NCBI RefSeq assembly: GCF_001422325.1
Contig: NZ_LMMR01000005.1
Location: 434,001 to 498,000 of the forward strand
DNA from: Leifsonia sp. Leaf264
GTDB lineage: Bacteria; Actinomycetota; Actinomycetes; Actinomycetales; Microbacteriaceae
Direction: 5' to 3'
DNA: 64,000 nucleotides
Shown in pieces: positions 17,301-24,083 of this stretch. Under the pieces are notes generated by a model, which saw only the letters and a program-made list of their open reading frames with translations, made no database searches and was not told the DNA's origin. The translations under genes and the position numbers were made by a program. Every line of letters begins with the position of its first letter. Within the stretch, counting starts at the first letter, position 1.

Positions 17301-17914
17301 CGGCCGTCAAGTCTGGGTACGCGAGCAGGGCACTAACCTCCGCAGCAGCGACGACTGGATATGGATCTTTCGCCGGGGCTACCGTCCCCACTGTGATCGG
17401 CACGCATGCCGTCGGAAAGACGCTGACTGCTGTACCTGCTTCCGGGTGGTCGCCAGCTGCGACGTCGTACACGTATCAGTGGCTCCGCGCTGGAACTCCG
17501 ATTGCGGGTGCGACAGCCTTGACCTACACCCAGACAGCTACCGACGCCGGCAAGGCTCTTTCGGTGCGTGCGGTGGCGGTTAGGGCCGGTTACACGAGCA
17601 AGTCGTCAACCTCGACCGCCACTATCACTGCCAAGGGCACATTCGCCGGAACCGCACTGCCTGCCGTGAAGGGAACCAGGAAGGTCGGTTCGACTCTGAC
17701 CGCAGCACCTGGGTCTGGCTGGTCGCCCGCAGCAACGTCGTACTCGTACCAGTGGCTCCGTGCGGGGGTTGCAATCCCTCGGGCGACATCTTCCTCGTAC
17801 AAGCAGGTGTCCGCAGACCTCGGGAGGGTCATCACGGTGAAGGTCACCACGGATAAGGCCGGATACACGAGCAAGTCCCGGACTTCGGCGAGGGCCGCAA
17901 CGACAACGAGGTGA
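14366..17914 (+). CDS. Giant secreted cutinase-like protein with five Ig-like YQW repeats
   Basis: 1182 aa from GTG 14366 (AAAGGGG 8 nt upstream; GTG 14357 is an alternative). A signal peptide covers about residues 13-41. A cutinase-like serine hydrolase follows: FRGTGEGQ, the nucleophile in GYSQG (Ser near 181), Asp in DLVC (about 269) and His in GADHLTYF (about 282). A region starting PNRKLDVMVFFDTTK looks von Willebrand A-like but lacks a clear MIDAS. An Ig-like domain follows, then five repeats of about 90 residues (each with T(F/Y)TYQWLRxG), encoded from about 16549 to the end. The repeats suggest surface display or host adhesion. Substrate unknown: plant cutin or lipid esters are possible. 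Confidence 0.8.
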   Translation: MGGSSSKASFGRWGAGLAALIVGALVAGLVVVSPGSAAIAAESCVPLAMIAFRGTGEGQVQFDTEWDGQAYSYVPFKHIKNARNDLNGQRRATGWEGIRLHELLRGFEAIEPVLAESIPLIEMGNVNDPRTLTENGYPADVSYDFWSAGEGVKEGRARIEAFQAQQPAPCAPTKFIAIGYSQGAMAARALIQQKPTWFAGSVLVADPYQKPNAEGVSGEGAWGNGIARTGLMIALTRLASAKPSATALSRLDSYYDTSATKTSYCHKIDLVCTSVPWGGADHLTYFHDRDERTAQAAELATLVKRFTSTPPVPEAVFPNRKLDVMVFFDTTKPSDLPKIAAMLEANRKKFTTGRDIRVGVVEMGTGWPWLAPTTDFDAVLNFIKTYKAPTSTQGDWLDMIEHQVFGKWAYDTQLFRADADRAILAIGDRGDQAVRSENSLYSWTLETFVADIVGRSKGTGRSVGGSGGRRIAAPVTRFYGEPDVGKKTGGSSATLEPGDTAGLTSIIDRVVSPPVAAITVPALALFGGKGGGTGSAAGAPSVAAAVPVSSEGSTGSSTLTTEYSVDGAPFSKPVLSAVATLNIIQPGEHEVTTRVTDASGDSSTTTETVLVLDQESLREAEESVARSLAASVSWSGTGATVQGGTISAIPGTNRLISARIIKGAESADLSSAAASVIDLGYSKPAGTDGVASIAFSLPTGIPRGEYTIQVADMNGRFALLPFSAPVQLFTGSALPAVSGSHVVGATLTAAPGLGWAPTATSFTYQWLRDGVAIAGATKSSYLQTAADAGKALSVSVTAIKAGYVSRSFNSIPTVTANGTFTGSATPTVTGTHSVGKLLTAAPAVGWAPTPTSYTYQWLRAGSAITGATAQTYTQSIADLGSAISVRMTALKAGYTSKSSISTAVITAKGIFAGSALPTVTGTHTVGNTLTAALGAGWSPTATSYTYQWLRAGVAISGATSNTYKQAVADAGKTIAVTITAVKSGYASRALTSAAATTGYGSFAGATVPTVIGTHAVGKTLTAVPASGWSPAATSYTYQWLRAGTPIAGATALTYTQTATDAGKALSVRAVAVRAGYTSKSSTSTATITAKGTFAGTALPAVKGTRKVGSTLTAAPGSGWSPAATSYSYQWLRAGVAIPRATSSSYKQVSADLGRVITVKVTTDKAGYTSKSRTSARAATTTR
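16549..17911 (+). repeat. Five coding repeats of about 270 bp (Ig-like YQW domain)
   Basis: Each unit encodes F-(T/A)-G-(S/T)-A-x-P-x-V-x-G and later YQWLRxG and DxGxxxxVxxTxxKxGY. DNA identity between units is high at GTACACGTATCAGTGGCTCC. Confidence 0.8.
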
Positions 17915-17924
17915 CCGCGCTCCG

Positions 17925-17935
17925 CCACATGCCTC
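17925..17935 (+). promoter_or_regulatory. Class A box (CCACATGCCTC)
   Basis: 43 nt before GTG 17968, which has its own ribosome site. Confidence 0.55.
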
Positions 17936-17967
17936 CCTGGCACCTGCACCCCAAGGAGTAACTCATC

Positions 17968-18414
17968 GTGGACCGCCTAGCCACCCTTCGACAGGCCGCC
18001 AGCATCGGCGGCGTCAACCTGCACCTGCCCCATGAAGCGCTCGTCGGTCCGACCGGTCGTGGTGTCGCCACCGGCTGGGTGGAAGCCCAACCGTGGGTGG
18101 GCACAGAGCCTGGTCGGCACCTGGTCGACGCGCTCGATGTGATCGCCGGCGACCTGTTCGACGCCAGCATCAACACCGCGGTCATCCCCGAGGAGGACCG
18201 TCTCCATTTCCTTGTCCCGTTCTCCCCTGGCGGCACCATCCACGTCCATGTCGCCGGGACAGTCGACAGTAACGACACCCCCGGCCTCCTCGCCCGTGTC
18301 GAGGTGGAGCAGCCTGCTGTTCCGAACGGCCGGGAAGCGCATCTGGCCGATGAAGCTCACACCCGCACTCTGCGGCACATCTTCCAGCTTTGGGGTTCCG
18401 CCGTCGCCGCCTGA
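17968..18414 (+). CDS. Unknown small protein
   Basis: 148 aa from GTG 17968, set by AAGGAG 10 nt upstream. There is a beta-rich middle (RLHFLVPFSPGGTIHVHVAG) and no signal peptide or membrane segment. No domain is recognised. It is 32 nt upstream of the sortase-like membrane protein and probably shares its transcript, since no good box lies between them. Confidence 0.65.
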   Translation: MDRLATLRQAASIGGVNLHLPHEALVGPTGRGVATGWVEAQPWVGTEPGRHLVDALDVIAGDLFDASINTAVIPEEDRLHFLVPFSPGGTIHVHVAGTVDSNDTPGLLARVEVEQPAVPNGREAHLADEAHTRTLRHIFQLWGSAVAA

Positions 18415-18446
18415 CAGCCGAGCGTGTCACTCGCGCATAGAACCGT

Positions 18447-19466
18447 ATGACTGAGAGCCCCACGCGCCCCGATGACCCGTCCGAACTCCCGGACCCGATC
18501 GAGGTCCCCGAGACGTCGTACGGTTACGCCGACGACGACACCGACTGGCCAGACGACCCCTACCGGAACGAAGCGCCAGCGGACAGGAAGCGCCGCCTCC
18601 GCACGAACCTGATCGTCGCCACGGCCGTTGTGGTCGCCGCGATCTTCGGCATCTCCGTCCTGATCTTCTCCCAGCTCTCCGATGCGGAGGTCGCTGACAC
18701 GAAGGCTGCTGCGGCTGGGTACCGGTCTGCTGTGACTGTGTTCTTCGCGGATCAGATGGATGCGCAGAAGTCGGTGAACGAAGCGGAGGCTGCTGTAGCT
18801 GAAGCCCAGGAGGTGTTGGACGGTTCGGCTGGGAAGACGTTCGACAACATCGCCCGCGAGCAGCTGGCGGATGCGATCAAGATCCGGTCGGCTGAGGTGA
18901 AGGAGGCCGCCGACGCCGTATCCGCTGCAGCGCTTCCGGATGTGAAGCCGAAGCATGTGGCATGGGACCACGGTGTCGAATACGTGAAAGCCGCGAAGAA
19001 GATCGCTGCGATCGAGCTGCCGACCGCCGCCGCCGCCGCCGCCGCCAAGACCGACATCCTCGCTGCTCCGGCCGCTGCGGTGGTCGCCGCTCAGGCCGCG
19101 TGGCGGAAGGAGCAGGACCGCCTGAACACGATCGCCCACACGGAGTGGGTGCGCACTGCGGGGTTCCAGTCGGAGATTGACGCGTGTGACGGGTCGGTGG
19201 ACATCTCTGACAACTACTGGGGGAAGCGGACGGTTGCTGAGCACTGGTCGTGCGGCGGCCGTGATTTCCCGACGGCTGCCGGGGCGATCGTGGAGTTCTC
19301 CGGGGTGGTGTCCGGGAAGTTCGAGGTCATCGGTGTTGTGGCCAGGTTGAACGTGAACACGGACGGTGTCGCGGATGTCCCGTCGGGCTTCGATCTTCTG
19401 TACCAGACGTGCTGGGCGGGTGACTCGTCGGACATGACGTTTGTCGGTCTCAGACGGGTTGCCTGA
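18447..19466 (+). CDS. Membrane-anchored protein with sortase-like C-terminal domain (copy 1)
   Basis: 339 aa. An acidic cytoplasmic tail, one membrane segment (about residues 52-75), a helical Ala-rich stalk (about 85-240) and a C-terminal domain of about 95 residues. That domain shares AEHWSCGG, then GxxVxFxG, then LLYQTC, then an Arg two residues from the end with the proteins at 19552 and 40796. His266, Cys322 and Arg337 have the spacing of a sortase triad (His, +56 Cys, +15 Arg). Sortases join proteins to the wall or build pili. The relationship is inference from motif order; the flanking sequence is very different from known sortases. Confidence 0.65.
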   Translation: MTESPTRPDDPSELPDPIEVPETSYGYADDDTDWPDDPYRNEAPADRKRRLRTNLIVATAVVVAAIFGISVLIFSQLSDAEVADTKAAAAGYRSAVTVFFADQMDAQKSVNEAEAAVAEAQEVLDGSAGKTFDNIAREQLADAIKIRSAEVKEAADAVSAAALPDVKPKHVAWDHGVEYVKAAKKIAAIELPTAAAAAAAKTDILAAPAAAVVAAQAAWRKEQDRLNTIAHTEWVRTAGFQSEIDACDGSVDISDNYWGKRTVAEHWSCGGRDFPTAAGAIVEFSGVVSGKFEVIGVVARLNVNTDGVADVPSGFDLLYQTCWAGDSSDMTFVGLRRVA

Positions 19467-19469
19467 TTT

Positions 19470-19482
19470 CCGCACATGTAGG
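19470..19482 (+). promoter_or_regulatory. Class A' box (CCGCACATGTAGG)
   Basis: Begins 4 nt after the preceding stop and 82 nt before TTG 19552. Confidence 0.55.
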
Positions 19483-19551
19483 TCGTGAAACTGCGAACCG
19501 AGCCCGGACGGTCCTCCCACCTCTCCCTTTTTGCCTTAGATCGGATCCACC

Positions 19552-20568
19552 TTGACTGCTGACACCCGCACTGACGACGACCGTAAGAAGCGTCGGTTCT
19601 TCATCTTCCCGTTCCTGCCGTGGTTCGGCGGGTTCGCTTTGACGACCGCCCTGTTCTTGGGCATGGCCGGCGCTGTGCTGCTGTGGCAGTTCAACGATGT
19701 GAAGCTCGATGAGGCGCACGCGTCGATCAACCGGTACAAGGAGTCTGTCGCCCTGTTCGAGGTGAAGCACCGTGTCGCGTCGCAGAAGCTCGCTGATGTG
19801 CAGAACGCCCTCGGTGACGCCGGCCTGCTGCTGGAGGAGTCTGACGGGCAGGTCGGCGATTCCGGCGCCCGGCAGGTGCTCGCTGATGCGATCGCTGCTG
19901 TGGAGGCTGACATTGCCGGCCCGAAGGGTGGGATCGCTTCCACGAAGCTGCCGAAGGGGAGGCCCGGGTCGACTTGGTTCGACGGTGGCGCCCAGTTCCT
20001 CACGGCTGCTGACTCCATCGACGGTCTGGTGTTCCCGGAGTTCGATGAGCATGCTCTGATCGCGAAGCTTGCCGGACCTGCTCAGGCAACGGCGGATGCT
20101 GTCGCTGCGGCGGGTGGGACGGTCTCGAACGGGCAGGGTGGTTTCGGTCCCGGGACCGGGCCGATTGAAGGTTCCGGGTCGGCTGGCTCCGGTTCCGCGG
20201 GCGGCGACGACGGCGGCGTGGGTGACTCAGATGACCCCGGGTTCATCGAGTACGTGAACACCGCCGGGTGGCAGCCGGAGGTCGACGCGTGCAAAGGATC
20301 GGTCGACGTCACCGCCCACTACAAGGTGAAGACCGTCGCGGAGCACTGGTCGTGCGGCGGGAAGAACTTCCCCCAGGAGCGTGGCGCGAAGGTGACGTTC
20401 ACCGGCGGCCTCACCGGCCAGTACCGAGTGCTGGGGATTGTCGCCCGCGCGAACGGGTGGACTGATGACGCCCGCAACCTCCCGAAACGCTACGACGTTC
20501 TGTACCAGACCTGCTGGGACGGAAAGACGACCGACATGACGTTCACCGCGTTGGAGCGGATCATCTGA
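19552..20568 (+). CDS. Membrane-anchored protein with sortase-like C-terminal domain (copy 2)
   Basis: 338 aa from TTG 19552, with a weak ribosome site. One membrane segment near residues 24-45, a helical stalk, a Gly/Ser-rich linker (about 190-225) and the same C-terminal domain as copy 1: His265, Cys321, Arg336. Two further Cys (DACKGS and HWSCGG) are kept in all three copies and may form a disulfide. The pairing with the one-pass membrane protein that follows, 2 nt after the stop, suggests a complex. Confidence 0.65.
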   Translation: MTADTRTDDDRKKRRFFIFPFLPWFGGFALTTALFLGMAGAVLLWQFNDVKLDEAHASINRYKESVALFEVKHRVASQKLADVQNALGDAGLLLEESDGQVGDSGARQVLADAIAAVEADIAGPKGGIASTKLPKGRPGSTWFDGGAQFLTAADSIDGLVFPEFDEHALIAKLAGPAQATADAVAAAGGTVSNGQGGFGPGTGPIEGSGSAGSGSAGGDDGGVGDSDDPGFIEYVNTAGWQPEVDACKGSVDVTAHYKVKTVAEHWSCGGKNFPQERGAKVTFTGGLTGQYRVLGIVARANGWTDDARNLPKRYDVLYQTCWDGKTTDMTFTALERII

Positions 20569-20569
20569 C

Positions 20570-21142
20570 ATGGGCGCCCATAGTTACCAGGTGACCGCCC
20601 GGCCGGTCGCTGACCGGCTCGTCGACGCTGCCCTGGTGACTGCCCGCATCACGTCGATCGGCGCCGCACCGGTCGCAACGAAGCTGAAGCCTGTAGCCCG
20701 GAAGGTGAAACCCCATCTGGTGTCCGCCGCCCGGTGGACAACCGATTCCGCGTTCGCCCTCAAACTCCGATGGATCGTCCTGGTCACCGCGGTCGTCACC
20801 GCGGTCACCGGCTCACGCCTCTGGATGTTCGTCTCCGGCCGGCTCGCCGGTCATGTGTACCGGCAGTACCGGTACGGGGTGATGCTCGGGAAGGAGGTCG
20901 CCGGCGGCGGTCTGGCGAACCTGGCTGAGCACCGCGAAGCCATGGATCTCGGGTTCCCGTGGACTCACCGCCAGTATGCCTACCTGCTGCAGTCGAAAGC
21001 TCGTGACCGTTTCGTCCGCACCCGCCTCCATGACGAGCTCGCCGCATTGCCGCCGCAGCTCCGGCTCGCCCACAAGGAACAGCTGGTCGCCGAGGCGACC
21101 GAAAGGTTCTCAGCTCGCCGTTCCGAGTTCATCCACTTCTGA
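20570..21142 (+). CDS. One-pass membrane protein, coupled to the sortase-like gene
   Basis: 190 aa. ATG 20570 lies 2 nt after the previous stop, so translation is coupled. A basic N-terminal half, a hydrophobic segment near residues 65-85 and a basic helical C-terminal half (QSKARDRFVRTRLHDELAAL). No domain is recognised. It may act with the sortase-like protein at the membrane. Confidence 0.65.
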   Translation: MGAHSYQVTARPVADRLVDAALVTARITSIGAAPVATKLKPVARKVKPHLVSAARWTTDSAFALKLRWIVLVTAVVTAVTGSRLWMFVSGRLAGHVYRQYRYGVMLGKEVAGGGLANLAEHREAMDLGFPWTHRQYAYLLQSKARDRFVRTRLHDELAALPPQLRLAHKEQLVAEATERFSARRSEFIHF

Positions 21143-21153
21143 CCCCCCACAAG

Positions 21154-21164
21154 CCACACACCTA
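21154..21164 (+). promoter_or_regulatory. Class B box (CCACACACCTA), leaderless start
   Basis: 20 nt from the first C to the end of ATG 21171-21173. Confidence 0.65.
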
Positions 21165-21170
21165 CGTGTC

Positions 21171-22199
21171 ATGCCAGAAAGCACACTCACCCGGTACAAG
21201 AACGTCGGCCTCGTCGGCAACGGCGGATGGATCGCACCCAAGGAGCACCAAGGCGCTTCCGCGCAGGTGATCGACGGTATCGTCGCAGCTCCCGCCTACC
21301 CGTTCAACGTGTTGGAGTACGAGACGGTCGGCGACGCGATCGCCCGCACCGTCCGCACTTACACCGGCAAGGACGGTGTGAAGGAGACCGTGAACACGTT
21401 CTACTCGGACGCCGTCGACGGGTTGACCACCGACCAGATGGACGCGATCCTCCGCGGAGAGGTCGCCGACGTCCGCGAGGAGATGAAGGAGCGCCTGGCT
21501 AAGGCGCACCGCGCAGCCGCTGAGCAGGAGGCTGAAGACATCACCCGGAAGCTCGGAGCTGACTGGCGTTCGATGGACGACGACGACCGGAACGAGATCG
21601 TCGAAGCGGTCATGGAGGTCGACCGTCACGACGCCGTCGGCATCCTCACCCACATGACCGAGAAGCAGCTGTTCCGTCTCCCGCTGGGGAAGACGATCGT
21701 CGAGCAGGCTGCCGGCACCGGGATCACCGGCATCGAGTTCTTCGACGAGGCGAACGCTGACGCTCAGGCCGCCGCCCGCCGGCAGGTTCTGCTCGGGATC
21801 TTCGCTGAGCACGGCGCCGACCCGGAGCACCCGGAGACGGTGGAGGCTGCACGCCGACTCGTCGAGGACGGCCCGAAGGACTGGTCTGAGCTCACTGTCG
21901 ACGTCGCCTGGAACGGCACCCTCCACGAAGCTCGCATCCCATCAGACGAGTTCGGCCGCACCAACCCTGACGGCCGTGAGTTCGAGTTCGTCGGCGTCAC
22001 CGTCATCATCCACGACCCGTACGACGGGGAGACCGTCGACGCTGTCCTCCCGACATTGAAGGCACGAGCCACGGACCGGAACCCGGTGACGGTCGACACT
22101 CCCGACAAGCCGGGCTCCTGGTCTGCACAGTCGGGCCGGCAGCACCGCGGCCTGACCCCGGATGAGTTCCGAGCGTCCGCTCCCGGCGGCACGTACTGA
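21171..22199 (+). CDS. Tagged protein of unknown function
   Basis: 342 aa. The tag reads VGNGGWIAPKEHQGASAQV. A helical, acidic middle (about residues 60-190, with possible coiled coil around REEMKERLAKAHRAAAEQE) leads to a beta-rich C-terminal part (FEFVGVTVIIHDPYDG). No signal peptide, membrane segment or known domain. First gene of a coupled trio with 22199 and 22699 (stop/start overlaps of 1 nt). Confidence 0.7.
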   Translation: MPESTLTRYKNVGLVGNGGWIAPKEHQGASAQVIDGIVAAPAYPFNVLEYETVGDAIARTVRTYTGKDGVKETVNTFYSDAVDGLTTDQMDAILRGEVADVREEMKERLAKAHRAAAEQEAEDITRKLGADWRSMDDDDRNEIVEAVMEVDRHDAVGILTHMTEKQLFRLPLGKTIVEQAAGTGITGIEFFDEANADAQAAARRQVLLGIFAEHGADPEHPETVEAARRLVEDGPKDWSELTVDVAWNGTLHEARIPSDEFGRTNPDGREFEFVGVTVIIHDPYDGETVDAVLPTLKARATDRNPVTVDTPDKPGSWSAQSGRQHRGLTPDEFRASAPGGTY

Positions 22200-22699
22200 T
22201 GAAGAACGCATTCCTGCAGGGAGCCGACGGGAAGATGGTCGGCTCTCTGCCTCAACCGAAGTCCGCACCCGAGGTGACGCTGTCCACCGTGTACGGCGAG
22301 CAGCAGGTCACACCCGGTCGGCTGGATGCCGGCGCCCGCGAAGCGTTCCTGAACGGGCAGTGCGTCGCGTTCGCCGCGGCCGCCGCCCGCCGGTTCAACG
22401 TGGACGAGATCGTCCTGTGCGTCGACACAGAGGATGAGTTCATCATCCACGCGCTCGTCGAAGTCGGCGGGGAACTGTTCGATGTCGACGGTGCCACCGA
22501 TCAGGAATCGTTCGCTGAGGTGCACGGCCTCGACGAGGACGACTTCCGCTGGGAGCCTTGGACTGTCGCTGACCTAGACCGGTTGGCGGAGTCCGAGCTC
22601 GGGTTCACCCTGCCGGAGCAGGACGTTCAGACCGCCTCGACGATGATCGACCAGTGGCTCGAGGACGGCTTCGGACCGGAAGGGTTCCGGGAGATCTGA
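22199..22699 (+). CDS. Tagged papain-like/transglutaminase-like protein (copy 1)
   Basis: 166 aa. The tag is GADGKMVGSLPQPKSAPE. Cys55 in FLNGQCVAFAAAAARR starts a helix, His84 sits in FIIHALVEV, and Asp95/Asp97 in ELFDVDG: the Cys(helix)-His-Asp order of a papain or transglutaminase fold. The neighbour at 22699 keeps all of these. It could cut or crosslink a protein, or cleave an amide. Catalytic function is inference from motif order. Translationally coupled on both sides. Confidence 0.65.
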   Translation: MKNAFLQGADGKMVGSLPQPKSAPEVTLSTVYGEQQVTPGRLDAGAREAFLNGQCVAFAAAAARRFNVDEIVLCVDTEDEFIIHALVEVGGELFDVDGATDQESFAEVHGLDEDDFRWEPWTVADLDRLAESELGFTLPEQDVQTASTMIDQWLEDGFGPEGFREI

Positions 22700-23235
22700 T
22701 GAGCGTCTACCTGCAGAACGCTGACGGGAAGCTGGCCGGCTCACTCCCGCAGCAGAAGTCGGCGGCTGAGGCGGAACTCGTCTCAGCGGACACCGTGACT
22801 GTGGAGATCGCTGGCGGCTCCACCTACGAACTCACCCCCGGGGTGCTGAACTTCGATGCCGAATGGGCGTTCCAATCAGGGCAGTGCATCGCTTTCGCCT
22901 CAGCCTTGTCGAAGCGGATCGGCAGCGACGACATCCTCGTGTACCTCCGCGAGGACCGTTCAGTCATCCACGCCCTCGCGTACATGCCCATCGATGGCGG
23001 CGAAGGCGTCGCCTACGACATCGACGGGATGATGGACCTCGACTGGTACGAACGCGAGCTGAACGACAAGTACGGCGCGTACGGATGGTCGTTCGAGAGC
23101 TTCACCCCGGAGACCATCGACCTAGATTCCGACACCGGGATCGGCGCTGGTCTGCCGACCCAGAACTTCGAGATCGCAGAGTCGATGATGGACGCTTACG
23201 CGGACCTGGGCCGCTGCGATGCGATCGGCGTCTGA
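22699..23235 (+). CDS. Tagged papain-like/transglutaminase-like protein (copy 2)
   Basis: 178 aa, paralogue of the gene before it. The tag is NADGKLAGSLPQQKSAAE. FQSGQCIAFASALSKR holds Cys63, VIHALAYM holds His91 and AYDIDG holds Asp107/109. Outside tag and motifs the two proteins differ widely, so this is an old duplication with kept active-site residues. The stop (23233-23235) directly abuts the stop of the convergent gene at 23236, with no gap. Confidence 0.65.
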   Translation: MSVYLQNADGKLAGSLPQQKSAAEAELVSADTVTVEIAGGSTYELTPGVLNFDAEWAFQSGQCIAFASALSKRIGSDDILVYLREDRSVIHALAYMPIDGGEGVAYDIDGMMDLDWYERELNDKYGAYGWSFESFTPETIDLDSDTGIGAGLPTQNFEIAESMMDAYADLGRCDAIGV

Positions 23236-23565
23236 CTACCGCAGCTCACGCCGCCACCCTGAGTTGACGGCCGACGCCACCTGCTGGAGCGCTTCGGTGG
23301 CCGCTTCATCGACGGTGTTCATGTCCGCCGCGGAAGCTCGCAGGTCAGTGTCGAACTGACCGGTCTCCGCGGCGAACGACGATCCGACGCGGCCGAGCTC
23401 ACCGGCGAGCCCGGCGATCGCACGGTCGAGACGGAGTGTGGCGGGGAGCATCGCCAGGTTGGCTGCGTCTGATGGGCTGCCGGCGGCGCTCAGCCCAGCG
23501 GCTGCGTCTGAGAGTTCATGTTCAACGGCTGACAGCCGATCTGCGTGCAGTGCGATCTGCGTCAT
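23236..23565 (-). CDS. WXG100/ESX-like small helical protein
   Basis: 109 aa from ATG 23565 (AAGGA upstream; the longer frame to 23613 overlaps the lipoprotein gene). All-helical, starting TQIALHADRLSAVEHELSDA and ending in VNSGWRRELR. Length and composition fit the WXG100-like family exported by type VII systems or acting as partners of a large hydrolase. The single W-R sits at the C-terminus rather than the usual mid-protein WxG turn, so the assignment is moderate. Last gene of the minus-strand set 25597-23236. Confidence 0.6.
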   Translation of the reverse strand: MTQIALHADRLSAVEHELSDAAAGLSAAGSPSDAANLAMLPATLRLDRAIAGLAGELGRVGSSFAAETGQFDTDLRASAADMNTVDEAATEALQQVASAVNSGWRRELR

Positions 23566-23567
23566 GC

Positions 23568-24083
23568 TCAGTAGTCCTTGAACCGGCTCTGACCCTCGGC
23601 AAGCTGCACGCACGGTGAGTACGACGCGATCGTCAGAGTGAGTCCGTCGTCGGCGCCGGAGGAGATGATGAGCATCGCCCCGTCCTTGGTGCCGACCGAC
23701 ACACGGTCGTACTTGTCACTGGGGCGGTCCAGCTCCAGCCGGGCCGGGTCGGTGGCTTCCAGCTTCTTCTTGATGGACTGCACCAGTGCGTCACCGTCTT
23801 GCGCTGTTGTGAACGTCACCACGGTCTCACCGGGCCAGGTGACGCCGTCTTCGACTTCCTCGCAGTTGGACAACCGCATCTTGGTGCGCTGGTCAACGTT
23901 CGCAACGATCTCAGCGGGAATCATTGCGACGACATCGTCTTCGAGCTGGAGGGCGCGCGCTTTGGCTTCTTCGACGGTCATGGTCGTTCCGCTCGGTTCA
24001 GGGGCTGGCTGGTCGGCGCATCCGGCGAGGACACCGAGCAGGAGTGCCGCTGCGACGACGGCGACAGGGCGGATGTGTCTCAT
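23568..24083 (-). CDS. Lipoprotein of unknown function
   Basis: 171 aa. The signal peptide ends in the lipobox LAGC (Cys22), so the mature protein is membrane-anchored outside the cell. The mature part has three more Cys/charged stretches with a mixed alpha/beta pattern; DUF-type lipoproteins like this often sit beside WXG100-like and DUF1023 genes in actinobacteria. Its ATG overlaps the stop of the hydrolase gene by 4 nt. Confidence 0.75.
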   Translation of the reverse strand: MRHIRPVAVVAAALLLGVLAGCADQPAPEPSGTTMTVEEAKARALQLEDDVVAMIPAEIVANVDQRTKMRLSNCEEVEDGVTWPGETVVTFTTAQDGDALVQSIKKKLEATDPARLELDRPSDKYDRVSVGTKDGAMLIISSGADDGLTLTIASYSPCVQLAEGQSRFKDY

